64,000 nt of DNA from Bradyrhizobium sp. JYMT SZCCT0428 (GTDB lineage Bacteria; Pseudomonadota; Alphaproteobacteria; Rhizobiales; Xanthobacteraceae), in assembly GCF_018131075.1 (NCBI RefSeq), contig NZ_JAFCLS010000002.1:1-64000 (forward strand), read 5' to 3'. The notes under the pieces were generated by a model. The model saw only the letters and a program-made list of their open reading frames with translations. It searched no databases and was not told the origin of the DNA. The position numbers and the translations under genes are program-made. Below, in pieces: positions 18,277 through 27,568 of the stretch. Positions within the stretch are counted from its first letter, which is position 1; every line of letters starts with the position of its first letter.

Positions 18277-18630
18277 CTACGCGACGCACAGAACTTCGGC
18301 GGGTGGTGACCGAGCAACCAGCGATGCGAGCCGTCGCAGGTTCTGGGCGATTGCGGCCAGAATGAACTCATCCTGAGCACCTCGCAGTCGAAGCCGACCC
18401 CAGGTTCAAGATACGCTTCAAGTGTGCGGACCTCATCTCGATCTTCAGTGTCCGCAAGCGAACGAGCAACATCTCAGGCGGGTTTGTGGATGTCGCGCGG
18501 GATCTTGCGCACACGGCCTTACGGCAGCACGGGGGGGTGATCTGGCGTACATCGCACTCGAGCTTGCTGGCGCGATACAGAAGCGTCTTGCCCTCGTGCC
18601 CGGTACCACTCGTATCCCGCCTGAGCAGTG
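18277..18630 (-). pseudogene. IS1182-type transposase, C-terminal remnant
   Basis: Read on the minus strand in shifting frames, the segment gives pieces of a DDE transposase: GKTLLYRASKLECD near 18590, RKIPRDIHKPA-stop-DVARSLADTE near 18490, AHLKRILNLG near 18420, and DEFILAAIAQNLRRLASLV followed by a stop at 18277. These match the end of IS1182-family transposases as I recall them. At least two frameshifts and one stop codon break the frame, and the N-terminal two thirds are missing. Confidence 0.75.
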
Positions 18631-18930
18631 GTCAACACGATCGACCTGGATTTTTGACAAACTGCAGCAATGCCCACGGTTGAAAACCGAGTCCATTTTT
18701 ACTTCAGATCCCAGAGTAACGGATTTCTCTCCGTGGGTTGCAGGTTCGAATCCTCACATCGTGGATTCGCATCCCGAGCTAAATGTCCCAACGACATTAC
18801 GCGAATCAGCAAAACATGATGCAATGAAGGTCTAAGAAGTTTGACGTAGGGTCGAAGACTGAGACGGATGTCAATCTCATCGCGCTTGCTTTTGCAAGTC
18901 TGTATTGGCGTCTCGCAAGATGTTGATCAT
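18631..18930. other. Gene-poor stretch with tRNA T-arm-like relic
   Basis: No convincing gene is seen. At 18742-18754 the 13 bases AGGTTCGAATCCT repeat the T-arm of the tRNA-Gln 0.9 kb upstream. The rest of a tRNA cannot be folded around it. It may be a relic of an old tRNA gene or of an attachment site. Confidence 0.35.
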
Positions 18931-19170
18931 ATGGACATCAAGCGACAAGTTTCTGAAGCTGCGATCTGGGCTAAATTGACCCGGCCAGAGCAACGCGCGC
19001 TGATCAAGCTTTTCGGCGGTGGCAGTTTGCGAAATGAAGCTTTTGCAGTCGTCACTAGGTTGCGTATGCTTGGCATTGTAGACGAAAACGAGGCACTTTC
19101 GTTGCCAGGACTGCGGGTGCTGACGTTTGTGATACGACGTCACCAGGAGTCAATGCGTCAATCGTCGTGA
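18931..19170 (+). CDS. Small hypothetical protein, possible winged helix
   Basis: This 79-residue frame (MDIKRQVSEAAIWAKLTRP ... VIRRHQESMRQSS) has the helix pattern of a small winged-helix DNA-binding fold, but no family is recognised. Upstream ATG 18868 gives a longer form; the ribosome-binding signal is weak for both. Its stop overlaps the start of the next frame by 4 bases (GTGA), which supports a real two-gene unit. It lies in the decayed island edge, so expression is uncertain. Confidence 0.5.
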   Translation: MDIKRQVSEAAIWAKLTRPEQRALIKLFGGGSLRNEAFAVVTRLRMLGIVDENEALSLPGLRVLTFVIRRHQESMRQSS

Positions 19171-19520
19171 AGCAGGCATTCAGGAGCAAGATTTTCCCTT
19201 TAAAGGGCCCGATCCAATGGCCCAACCTAGTGCTGCTAGATCATTCTTTGATCGCTAGGCCATTCACTAGGATCGAGACACTTGGCGATGCGATAAGGTT
19301 CCTGGCAACGCTCGATCGGGATGTGCGCGCACAAACTCATTGGTATCGCGCCATTCATTCAGTTGGCGTCGCCATTAGGGAGCCGCGATATCTCACCATT
19401 ACCACCTTGAATCTTCAGTTGGCTTTGGCCATGGACCATCTACTTTTGAGCGATCCGCTGGTTTCTCCTCAACCGATTGAAGGCGCGCCAAACAACGTTG
19501 ATGTCCTTCATTACCGCTGA
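19167..19520 (+). CDS. Small hypothetical protein, DUF982-like
   Basis: The 117-residue protein has a short N-terminal basic stretch followed by ARPFTRIETLGDAIRFLATLDRD and WYRAIHSVGVAIREP, which resembles the layout of rhizobial DUF982 proteins (a small family of unknown function). The match is weak and from memory. The GTG start overlaps the upstream small gene by 4 bases, so the two are likely co-translated. Confidence 0.4.
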   Translation: MKQAFRSKIFPLKGPIQWPNLVLLDHSLIARPFTRIETLGDAIRFLATLDRDVRAQTHWYRAIHSVGVAIREPRYLTITTLNLQLALAMDHLLLSDPLVSPQPIEGAPNNVDVLHYR

Positions 19521-19644
19521 GGCGACCCCGCAAGCGAGGGCGGTTAATTTCTCGTTAAGCCCTCCAATCAAATCCAGCGCGAAACGAGACCTACCCCTTA
19601 AAATTTAATGATTATTGTCTCCGCAAGAATACCAGGGCGGAACA

Positions 19645-19888
19645 ATGAGAACTTCGGACAGCCTACAGATCGACAGCTTACACTGCCGCGCAATCTGCGA
19701 AGAAATCGGGGAACGGCTCCGCACCATTTTGCGTCCAGAAAACGGCGATCTTCCAACTCGACTTCAAATTCTCATGGATCGACTTGCTGATGGATCGCGA
19801 ACCCGCTCCGTCAATCGTGCCGGATATTGACGATATGGTTTGGAAACCCGTCACCCCGTCGCGCTCAGTCACTCACCAAGCCGCCTAA
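19645..19888 (+). pseudogene. Frameshifted small conserved hypothetical gene
   Basis: Two frames together make one plausible product of about 80 residues. Frame one runs from the ATG at 19645 through HCRAICEEIGERLRTIL and LQILMDRLAD. After one extra base near 19790, frame two continues DREPAPSIVPDIDDMVWKPV to a TAA at 19886-19888. Bradyrhizobium carries small proteins with both halves joined, as I recall. The unshifted frame ends early at 19830 with unrelated residues. A strong terminator follows immediately. Function is unknown. Confidence 0.55.
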
Positions 19889-19891
19889 TGG

Positions 19892-19926
19892 AAAAAAACC
19901 GCCGGGGTAAACCGGCGGGCTTTTTT
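19892..19926 (+). terminator. Rho-independent terminator
   Basis: A run of A residues, the stem CCGCCGG/CCGGCGG with a six-base loop, and then GCTTTTTT form a strong, potentially bidirectional terminator 3 bases after the frameshifted small gene. Confidence 0.85.
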
Positions 19927-19929
19927 CAA

Positions 19930-20802
19930 AGACATCCCGTATCGCACCGGCGGGAGCGATGGATCGAGTTGGATCGGGTACGCTCGCTACGCGGATCAAA
20001 TGCAGCCGCCGCCCACACCCTTGAGAGCCCCACAAAGACCGGCACCCCCGATTGAGAAACTGCGGGCGGTGACATTGCTTTTGTACCGCATAGTTAGTTA
20101 GGGGGCTCCGGCGCCACATTGTCATGCACGCGGCAGGCGGCATGCAGCGCTACGAAAGTGTCGCGGTCGAGCACCATCGGACTGATGAAATTGCGCCGGC
20201 CAGCATCAACGGGCTTTTTCCACAGTCTAGTGTTGAAGCGTTGGCATGGAACCATTTGCGATTTCCGCTGCCTGGTCTGTGCCATGTGAATGTAGCTCTT
20301 CGCCTAACGGTGCAGCCGCTGATGAAGGCCAAGAATAACGTAGATAGGGCGTTTTCAATCTAACTGAGCTGCGTCATGCCCCGCGAGTCAGGACGAAATT
20401 TGACGACCGCTTTGCGCCAGAAGCGGCCGGTCAAGAGTACTCTCTTGGGAGCGTTAGACAAATTCAGACCTACTCCCGGCTGTTCTCCGCGCACGGCGGA
20501 GATGGTGCGAAAGTGCCGTAGTGCAATCGGAACTAAATTACTGTTCGTACAGGTTGAATACCGCCTGTTCAGACCTAGGACTCTGCGCGCCCTACCGCGT
20601 GGCCCCTCGAAGGTCTGGCTGAAGTCAAAAAAACCCGTTCAGCGAGGCCGTGCAGCGCGAGCGAAGAAGAGGCGGCGCATTGGTTATTGCCTTCGCTTAA
20701 TAGTTGCGCTTGGACCGACCCAACAGAATGCTGAAGCGGGAGCGCATGATCACGTGCTATCCGATGTTGCTCTAGACCGTCAAACGGTACCGGGACTCGC
20801 GG
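19930..20802. other. Gene-poor stretch between terminator and exporter gene
   Basis: No well-supported gene is seen. A minus-strand frame at 20094-20285 (RRNFISPMVLDRDTFVALHAACRVHDN) has some protein character and might be a small gene or the end of a broken one, but has no good start. A plus-strand frame of 144 codons (20376-20810) is arginine- and lysine-rich with no domain and is judged non-coding. Confidence 0.45.
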
Positions 20803-21837
20803 TCACTTAAAAAGATGAACAAGCGTCAGGCTAAGAGCAAGCAAAAGAATTAAAGATAGCGTGACCGCGGCGGTTACTTTGCCTCCAACATTGGCAAGTA
20901 CACGAACATCTACACCAAGTCCGAGCGCAGCCATGGAGACAATAGTTAATAAGCTGGTGATCACTGTCAGGGGACCGGCTAAGCTGCTGGGAACGAGCCC
21001 AAACGATCGTAATGTCCCCAATACAAGAAATCCTACGATGAACCAGGGGACTAGACGAAAGACGCGGCCTCCGTGCGGGTGCGTTGCGCCACCGTAGCGG
21101 CGTAGGGCGAGCAACGAAAGCCCAATGACGATCGGCCCCAACATCAGGACGCGCATCAACTTTACGAGTGTGCCGATCTGCGTGCTGACAATTCCTGCCG
21201 GAACGGTTGCAGCCAAGACCTGGGGAACAGCGTAAACGGTCAGGCCCGCTAAAATGCCGTATTGCGTCTCAGACAGATGCAGAAGAGGAATGAATAACGG
21301 CAAACCAAGTACCATAATCACGCCAAGTACGGCGGTAAACGAAATGGAAGAGGCAATTTCGTTCCCGTCAGCGCGGATAATCGGAGCGACCGCGGCGATC
21401 GCAGAGTTTCCGCAAATAGAGTTTCCGCAGGCAATGAGAATCGACAGCTTTTCCGATAGCCCGAGCATTCGGCAGAGCCAGAAGCTAGCGCAAAGGGACA
21501 GTGAAACGATGGCCGCAATCGCGACAAGCAGAGTCATGCCGGATGCAGCAATGGCTGCAAAGCTCACGGAAGCACCAAGCAACATCACCGCGAATTCTAA
21601 TAGCTGTTTAGCGCTAAAAGCGATACCCGACCGCCAGCGTTCCGGCGGCATCCAAAAACTGCGGATCGTCATACCGAGCAGGATCGCCAGCACTAGCGCC
21701 TCGACAAAGGGGTGCCCGAAAGCATGCCTTTCAGCTGCTTCCAACACGGCAGAAACGCAAGCGACGCCCGTGCAGAGAAGGATGCCCGGAATAAGCGCCG
21801 TCGCTTGCGCCCGGGCAGTGGACCTGACAATGGCCAT
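20803..21837 (-). CDS. YeiH-family putative sulfate/sulfite exporter
   Basis: This 344-residue integral membrane protein has about ten hydrophobic segments and the blocks GNSICGNSAIAAVAPIIRAD and AVPQVLAATVPAG, typical of the YeiH/UPF0324 family (putative sulfate exporter family). Transport activity is poorly documented across the family, but members are often found with sulfonate or taurine catabolism genes. Here it lies 146 bases downstream of an acyl-CoA ligase and enoyl-CoA hydratase pair in an island with a thiol dioxygenase, which makes removal of a sulfur oxyanion a sensible role. That role is inference. Confidence 0.85.
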   Translation of the reverse strand: MAIVRSTARAQATALIPGILLCTGVACVSAVLEAAERHAFGHPFVEALVLAILLGMTIRSFWMPPERWRSGIAFSAKQLLEFAVMLLGASVSFAAIAASGMTLLVAIAAIVSLSLCASFWLCRMLGLSEKLSILIACGNSICGNSAIAAVAPIIRADGNEIASSISFTAVLGVIMVLGLPLFIPLLHLSETQYGILAGLTVYAVPQVLAATVPAGIVSTQIGTLVKLMRVLMLGPIVIGLSLLALRRYGGATHPHGGRVFRLVPWFIVGFLVLGTLRSFGLVPSSLAGPLTVITSLLTIVSMAALGLGVDVRVLANVGGKVTAAVTLSLILLLALSLTLVHLFK

Positions 21838-21983
21838 TCAACAAACCCCACTTTAGGCCACTTGGCTCTCCCGACGAAAGCAACGGTGCGCAGGAACCCC
21901 CAGCGAACGTTTCAGCCGGCCTCGCACTCGGAGGCCGATTCCTTCAGAAGATTTGGCTCCCGAAAGCGGTTAGATTTGACTGA

Positions 21984-22730
21984 TTATCGACCCTTAAAAA
22001 CTGGCTTGCGCTTTTCCTTAAACGCAAGGACGCCCTCTTTGCGATCATCGCTCAACGATACTGTTTCCAGTAGGCGACGAGCATCGCACATACGATCCAG
22101 AGGGCTCTTGGGAAGAGTTTCGTCAGCAAGCCGCTTTAGCGCTTGAATTACCAGCGGTGCACTTCCCGCAATCTTCTCCGCCATGACTTTCGCGGCCGCC
22201 AACTGCTGTCCAACCGGCACGATTTTATTCACAAATCCACATTGGTAGGCGCGTTCTACGGATAGTTCGTCGCCGCACAAAAGGAATTCCATGGCTACCT
22301 TATGCGGGAGCCGTGACACGACAGATGATATGAGTCCACCTGTCACGCCGACCTTAGCCTCCGGATAGTAGAACTTTGTGTTTTCAGTAGCGATGCAGAG
22401 GTCCGCCATTTGAGGAAGTATGAATGCGCCTCCTACAACCCATCCTGACACCGCCGCGATCACCGGCTTCCCAATATCAACGCCGGCAACGGGCATACCG
22501 TGCCAAAGGTTGGGAGGAAGATCCCTAAAGTCCGCCCCTACACTAAAATAGTTGTCGTCTGACGACGTTAAGATAGCTACACGATCTTCACTGTCACGGA
22601 ATCTAATCCAGGCCGACCGCAGTCCATCGATCATCGCGGGATTCAGCGCATTCTTTTTCTCTGGTCTGTTAAGGGTCACAACCGCGACCCCTTCGTTGCT
22701 TTCGTAGCTGATTACACTGGTGTCATTCAT
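21984..22730 (-). CDS. Enoyl-CoA hydratase/isomerase family protein
   Basis: The crotonase-fold enzyme of 248 residues carries the oxyanion-hole segments around SVGADFRDLP and SGWVVGGAFILPQMADLCIA. The usual catalytic glutamates of true hydratases are not obvious in the second segment (SGWVVGGAF and YPEAKVGVTGG), so it could be an isomerase, hydrolase or lyase of the same fold. I place the start at the ATG at 22730, which has GGAGG a few bases upstream; the frame begins 4 codons earlier. It starts just after the acyl-CoA ligase stop and is its operon partner. Confidence 0.87.
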   Translation of the reverse strand: MNDTSVISYESNEGVAVVTLNRPEKKNALNPAMIDGLRSAWIRFRDSEDRVAILTSSDDNYFSVGADFRDLPPNLWHGMPVAGVDIGKPVIAAVSGWVVGGAFILPQMADLCIATENTKFYYPEAKVGVTGGLISSVVSRLPHKVAMEFLLCGDELSVERAYQCGFVNKIVPVGQQLAAAKVMAEKIAGSAPLVIQALKRLADETLPKSPLDRMCDARRLLETVSLSDDRKEGVLAFKEKRKPVFKGR

Positions 22731-22743
22731 TGCTTCCTCCATG

Positions 22744-24840
22744 CTAGGCGATCACTGCGGCAGCATCGACTGCGACTGCACCTTCGCCTTGTTTTTTCAC
22801 AATAAGCGGATTGACGTCGATCTCGATAAGCTTGCTTCCCATGTCAGCGGCGAGCCACGAGAGGCGCGATACTGCTTGAGCAGCAGAATCTGCATCGGCT
22901 ACGTTGCGGCCGCGAGCTCCGTTCAGCAATGGCCACAACTTAAGGCTCATAATCATCTTTTTTGCTGTGGCAGTATCAATCGGCGCAGCTGCTATTGCTA
23001 CGTCACGCAGGATTTCAACAAAAATTCCGCCAAACCCTACGGTGACTAAAGGCCCATATTCGGGATCGAAGCGCGCTCCCATGAAAAGCTCCGCTTCACC
23101 TATTACCATTTCCTGAATGGTGACGCCTTCCGCTCCCTCGGGGTCCTTGTCGCGTAATATGCGAAATACGTCTTCACAAGCCGAACGTACTTCCGATTCG
23201 GACTCCAAGCCGACCCTTACGATGTTGGCCTCCGACTTGTGGAGAATGTTACGAGATACCCCCTTCACGACAGCGGGTAGAGCCAGCTGCTTGAGGCCGC
23301 TAAGCCCGGCTTCGTTGGCTATGCGAACCTCACCTGCGGTACTGATACCGTAAGCGGCTACGAGCGCTTTTGCCTCGGATTCAGTTAGTTGGCCGCTCCG
23401 CGGATCAGGTAATGCCGATACGCCCGGAGGACGAGTTGTTAAAGCGCGCAGACCTTCCAATTTCTGGTTTCCCACCTCATGCAGCAGCTCCAGTATTGTG
23501 AATGCATCTGCGAGGTTGTCCACAAACGGGTAGTTGGCCTCATGCAACACCTTCCGTACCGGCTGAGCCATGCTGCCCGCGAGAAGTGTGAATAGAATCG
23601 GCTTTTTCGTGCGTCGCGATATTTCAGGAACAATGGCAGCATAGTCGGTCATGCGGGGCGAAGTTGTCATCGCGTAGACAACTGATGAGACATCATCGTC
23701 GTCCAGCATGGTCTCCAAGACGCTAATGATGCCCTGACGTGAGGTGCCGCCACGGAACGCCCCAGTATCAACAGGAATATGCGCATCCTCAGCCGGCATC
23801 CACTCTTCAAGCTTCTGCTTGGTTACGTCACTCACATTTGGCAATCGGAGAGAGCGACCAACGAGTTGGTCTGCGAAATTAGCAGTACTTCCTCCAGATG
23901 AGCCGATGGCCGCAATACCCGCCGGCTTACCGGCTGCGTTTGGCAACCTAACCAACATGTCGGCAGCCAGAATCATCACGTAAGGATCTTGGGCCACTAC
24001 AACGCCATTGGCAGCGCAATACGCTTCAAACGCATCGTACGAACCTGCCAGGCTGCCGGTGTGGGACTGGCCAATGGCGGCGCCTGCCACACTACGTCCC
24101 GCCTTGACTGCAAGCACGGGCTTTCCGGCCGCGAATGCACGGCGAGCGAGCTCGAAGAATCGACCACGGTCTTTGATTCCTTCGATATAGAGGCAAATAG
24201 CCTGCGTCTTCTCATCCGCGATAAGATACTCGAAAAAATCGCAGAGCTCGAGATCGGCTTGATTCCCGACTGAAATGCAGCGACTAAATCCCACGCCGTA
24301 GTCACTACACCTTGCCATCATGGTGCCCATTAAAGCACCGCTCTGGCTAACGATTCCAACCCCACCAGGTCTTAATGTCGGAACTTCCATCGCCAGCGAC
24401 GATGTCAACGCAACATTATCGATGGCATTTACTATTCCGAGGCAATTCGGACCCAACAAGCGCATTCCAGCCGCCGCAGCTGTTCTGACTACCTTGTTTT
24501 GTAAGCTGTCCCCGCCAGCATCCACCTCATCAAGCATGCCCGTTATCAAGACAGCGGATTTGATGCCCACGCTGGCGCAAAGTTCGATCTGCTCCAACAT
24601 CGCCTTTGCCGGAACAACAATGACTACAACATCAGGTATGCAACCGACGTCCTTGATGCTGGGGTAGCAAGGCAAGCCTTGCAATTCGGTGGCCTTGGAA
24701 TTGATCGGGAGAATTTTGCCCGGGAAGCCATGCTTCTTTAAATAGTGAACAATGCGACCACCAAACTTGTCGAGCCCTTCCGACGCTCCGATGACGGCCA
24801 CGATATTTGGGGAAATCATGGATTGCAAAGCAGAATTCAT
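22744..24840 (-). CDS. ADP-forming acyl-CoA ligase (acetate--CoA ligase family)
   Basis: This 698-residue fused alpha-beta NDP-forming CoA ligase has a CoA-binding Rossmann domain (about residues 8-130), a succinyl-CoA-ligase-like domain, and a C-terminal ATP-grasp domain from about residue 470. The phosphate-carrying histidine is H260 in IGQSHTGSLAG. Such enzymes make or use acyl-CoA with ATP or ADP, here presumably on an organic acid of the island pathway. A degenerate GTTCCA half-site and a perfect TTGATAC-GCT-GTATCAA palindrome lie 14-40 bases upstream of the start, suggesting control. It is followed by an enoyl-CoA hydratase gene. Confidence 0.92.
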   Translation of the reverse strand: MNSALQSMISPNIVAVIGASEGLDKFGGRIVHYLKKHGFPGKILPINSKATELQGLPCYPSIKDVGCIPDVVVIVVPAKAMLEQIELCASVGIKSAVLITGMLDEVDAGGDSLQNKVVRTAAAAGMRLLGPNCLGIVNAIDNVALTSSLAMEVPTLRPGGVGIVSQSGALMGTMMARCSDYGVGFSRCISVGNQADLELCDFFEYLIADEKTQAICLYIEGIKDRGRFFELARRAFAAGKPVLAVKAGRSVAGAAIGQSHTGSLAGSYDAFEAYCAANGVVVAQDPYVMILAADMLVRLPNAAGKPAGIAAIGSSGGSTANFADQLVGRSLRLPNVSDVTKQKLEEWMPAEDAHIPVDTGAFRGGTSRQGIISVLETMLDDDDVSSVVYAMTTSPRMTDYAAIVPEISRRTKKPILFTLLAGSMAQPVRKVLHEANYPFVDNLADAFTILELLHEVGNQKLEGLRALTTRPPGVSALPDPRSGQLTESEAKALVAAYGISTAGEVRIANEAGLSGLKQLALPAVVKGVSRNILHKSEANIVRVGLESESEVRSACEDVFRILRDKDPEGAEGVTIQEMVIGEAELFMGARFDPEYGPLVTVGFGGIFVEILRDVAIAAAPIDTATAKKMIMSLKLWPLLNGARGRNVADADSAAQAVSRLSWLAADMGSKLIEIDVNPLIVKKQGEGAVAVDAAAVIA

Positions 24841-24853
24841 CGCCTCACCCGTT

Positions 24854-24880
24854 GTTCCAATATTTGATACGCTGTATCAA
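24854..24880 (-). promoter_or_regulatory. Regulon site E plus 17-bp palindrome upstream of CoA ligase
   Basis: GTTCCA at 24854-24859 with spacing as in the other island sites gives a weak version of the GTTCYA-N5-TRGAAC palindrome (right half TGATAC). It overlaps a separate perfect palindrome, TTGATAC-GCT-GTATCAA, at 24864-24880. Both sit immediately before the CoA ligase start at 24840. Confidence 0.5.
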
Positions 24881-25029
24881 GATTTGCCACAGCACTAACA
24901 CCCTATTTGAATGAGTGTCAATCTAGCGGACGGGTGCCTGCCAAAACGCGGGCGCTCACGTTGCATGAACAGCAAGTTCAACAACCCGGCTTTACGTGAC
25001 GCTCTCGTGTTTCAATCAGCGACGGATCT

Positions 25030-26649
25030 TCACCCCGTCGAAGCTTCCTTCAAGATCATATCCGAAGCTTTTTCCGCAATCATGATCGTGGGTGCGTTTG
25101 TATTTCCTGCCACGACCCGAGGCATAACCGACGCGTCAACGACACGTAACGATCGCACTCCATTGACGTTCAACTTTGCGTCGACAACTGCGCCGGGATC
25201 CGAGCCCATACGGCACGTTCCGACTGGGTGGAGGTTGGGATAACCCAACTGGCGAATAAAGGCTTCCAGGTCCCGCTCACTCTCAACATTCAGACCGGGT
25301 TGGATTTCCTCCGTGATTAACGGCTTTAGAGCCGGTTGCTGGGCAATCTTACGGATCATTTGGATCCCGCCAACCATCGCGTCTAAATCGTAGATGGTCG
25401 AGAGGCATCTAAAATGTATGGCGGGTGCGGCCATAGGATCAGAGCTCTTTAGCAGCACTTCCCCGCGGCTCTCTGGCTTCAGGTGGACAGGGCTTATGGT
25501 CAGCCCCGGGAAGGGATGTGGCACTGCGCCATCGCGAGTTCGCTTTGCAACGCTCCAAGCATTCATGTTCAGCTGTAGGTCAGGCCGCTCAAGCCGCTCA
25601 TCACTGCGGACAAATGCCCCCGCAAAGATTCCATTGATGGAAAGCGGACCCGATCGGAGAGCTAAATACTGAAGGCCCGCTGCAAGCTTCTTTGGCCAGC
25701 TACGCGAGAGATCATTCAAGGTGATCGGTTTGCTGCATCGAAACATTAGCTGAACAAAGAAGTGATCGTGCAGATTTTTCCCAACGGTTGGCAAGTCATG
25801 GATAACGTCGATACCGGCCCCTCGAAGGTGATCGCCGGGACCAATTCCTGAAAGCATAAGCAACTGAGGGGAACCAAAAACGCCACCTGATACCAATACT
25901 TCGCGCCGCGCGCGTGCTGTCTCCAATCCAGCAGCGGTTCGGTATTCTACACCGACAGCTCGTCGTTCCTCGAGTAAGACGCGAGTTGCGTGAGCATTTG
26001 TAACGACGTGCAAATTCGGACGATTCCGCGCCGATTTGAGGTAAGCTGTCGCCGTGCTCCAACGCTTCCCGCGAAAGCTGTTGGTTTGATAGTATCCAAT
26101 TCCCTCCTGGGAGGCGCCGTTGAAATCACCGTTCGGCGATATGCCGGCCTGAATTCCAGCCTCTATGAACGCGTCGGCCAGGGGATGCGTCTCTTGGTGA
26201 TCCGAGACTTTCAGCGGACCACCAATTCCATGAAAATGATCGCGCCCCCTACTCTGATCTTCTGCCTTTTTGAAATAGGGCAGTACTTCGTCGTAGCTCC
26301 ATCCGGAGCATCCTAACTGTTGCCATTCATCGTAGTCCCGGGCGTGTCCGCGAATGTAAACCATGCCATTGATGGAACTCGACCCTCCAAGAACCTTCCC
26401 GCGTGGTGTATAAGCTGTACGATTGCCAAGCTCCGCCACGGGCTCACTTTCGAACATCCAATTCACTTTTGGATTGCTGAATAAGAACGGGAAGCCGAGC
26501 GGAGTGTGAATCCAGAATCCTTTATCTTCACCGCCGGCTTCGAGCAGCAATACGCTATGCGTTCCGGATTCACTTAGTCGAGCGGCCAAGACACAACCAG
26601 CTGAGCCAGCGCCGGTTATGATAAAATCGTAAACAGTACCGTTCCCCAA
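25030..26649 (-). CDS. GMC-family FAD alcohol oxidoreductase
   Basis: The 539-residue flavoprotein belongs to the glucose-methanol-choline family. It shows the N-terminal ADP-binding GAGSAGCVLAARLSE motif, the GMC signatures RGKVLGGSSSINGMVYIRG and SGIGPGDHL, and the C-terminal active site with histidine in NLHPVGTCRMG and asparagine in AGNTNAPTIMIAEKASD. Relatives oxidise primary alcohols such as choline or polyethylene glycols to aldehydes. The quinone or oxygen acceptor is not identifiable. It lies 46 bases after an enoyl-CoA hydratase, last in the operon beginning with the CoA-transferase. An aldehyde dehydrogenase of the same regulon could take its product. Confidence 0.92.
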   Translation of the reverse strand: MGNGTVYDFIITGAGSAGCVLAARLSESGTHSVLLLEAGGEDKGFWIHTPLGFPFLFSNPKVNWMFESEPVAELGNRTAYTPRGKVLGGSSSINGMVYIRGHARDYDEWQQLGCSGWSYDEVLPYFKKAEDQSRGRDHFHGIGGPLKVSDHQETHPLADAFIEAGIQAGISPNGDFNGASQEGIGYYQTNSFRGKRWSTATAYLKSARNRPNLHVVTNAHATRVLLEERRAVGVEYRTAAGLETARARREVLVSGGVFGSPQLLMLSGIGPGDHLRGAGIDVIHDLPTVGKNLHDHFFVQLMFRCSKPITLNDLSRSWPKKLAAGLQYLALRSGPLSINGIFAGAFVRSDERLERPDLQLNMNAWSVAKRTRDGAVPHPFPGLTISPVHLKPESRGEVLLKSSDPMAAPAIHFRCLSTIYDLDAMVGGIQMIRKIAQQPALKPLITEEIQPGLNVESERDLEAFIRQLGYPNLHPVGTCRMGSDPGAVVDAKLNVNGVRSLRVVDASVMPRVVAGNTNAPTIMIAEKASDMILKEASTG

Positions 26650-26695
26650 AAGCGTCCCCCTATTGTTCGGCGCACGTACGAGGCTCGCCGTTTCC

Positions 26696-27451
26696 TCAAG
26701 TCTTCTGTTTTGCTGTAACGCGCGCCTTGTATGACAAGATTCTATCGCGCAGCCCTGGCAACGCCGCGGATCGAACGAGAGACGCGAGTTGCGTATCTTT
26801 ATTGCTCGAGCTAGTCGCGCAATTTACCGCAGCCAATGTCGTCCCGCCAAGCAATTGAAGTCTATCAACAATGCCGGTCACGATACCTTCGACGGATTCT
26901 TCTTTTTCTACGTCGGTGGTGAGCCGAATGGACTGCGCATCTTCTGCGCTCAAGACCTCGCCAAGAGTCACAATGCGCCGCGCATTATCTCTTCCTACAC
27001 GAGATTGTAGTCGCGCGGTTCCGAGAACCAGTCCGAAGCCCGCGCCGGGGAAGCTAAAGGTCGATCCTTCAATAGCGATCCTTCTATCACAGGCAGCAAA
27101 CAGATCTGCGCCGGCTCCAACTACGCGCCCTTTTCCGACGGCTATTGTTGTTAATTTGGCCTCATAGACGCTCTGAAGAAACTCCTCAATCTCAATGAAT
27201 CGGAGGAGCAGATCACCATCCGAGCATTCATCGACATCCGACAAGTCAAATCCGGTGCAGAAGTGCCTTCCCTCTCCCATGAACGCAACGCCTAACGCGC
27301 CCGCTGAAATCAGTGCGGCTAAACCTTGCGAAAGTTCTTGGACCATGATCGGGCTGAGCGCATTTCCGCGTTCGGGCCTGGAAAGAATCAAACGGCCTAA
27401 ACCGCTATTCAGCTCCATCTTGATGCTGGCGAAGCGCGGAAATTGTTCCAT
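26696..27451 (-). CDS. Enoyl-CoA hydratase/isomerase family protein
   Basis: The 251-residue crotonase-fold protein has the FMGEGRHFCTGFDLSDVDE and VGKGRVVGAGADLFAACDRRIA oxyanion-hole blocks. The second conserved glutamate region reads FPGAGFGLVLG, so classic hydratase activity is not certain. Its position between a thiol dioxygenase and a GMC oxidoreductase suggests it acts on a CoA thioester formed by the CoA-transferase or ligase of the island. It is distinct in sequence from the other hydratase-like gene at 21984-22730. Confidence 0.87.
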   Translation of the reverse strand: MEQFPRFASIKMELNSGLGRLILSRPERGNALSPIMVQELSQGLAALISAGALGVAFMGEGRHFCTGFDLSDVDECSDGDLLLRFIEIEEFLQSVYEAKLTTIAVGKGRVVGAGADLFAACDRRIAIEGSTFSFPGAGFGLVLGTARLQSRVGRDNARRIVTLGEVLSAEDAQSIRLTTDVEKEESVEGIVTGIVDRLQLLGGTTLAAVNCATSSSNKDTQLASLVRSAALPGLRDRILSYKARVTAKQKT

Positions 27452-27568
27452 TCAAGGACTTTATTTAGAGCGAGTTACTAGGTTTGAGAGCGGCAAAGCG
27501 GCGCTGTCGAGCGACGCTAAACGCATTCCATCGAAGCACGTCGGATTTTCATCAGCGGATAAGCTTGA

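Noticed and set aside
18422-18835. Plus-strand 137-codon frame
   Set aside because: It crosses the antisense of the broken IS1182-type transposase and the T-arm relic, so it is not a gene.
20376-20810. Plus-strand 144-codon frame before the exporter gene
   Set aside because: Very basic composition, no ribosome-binding site or domain; overlaps the exporter gene end.
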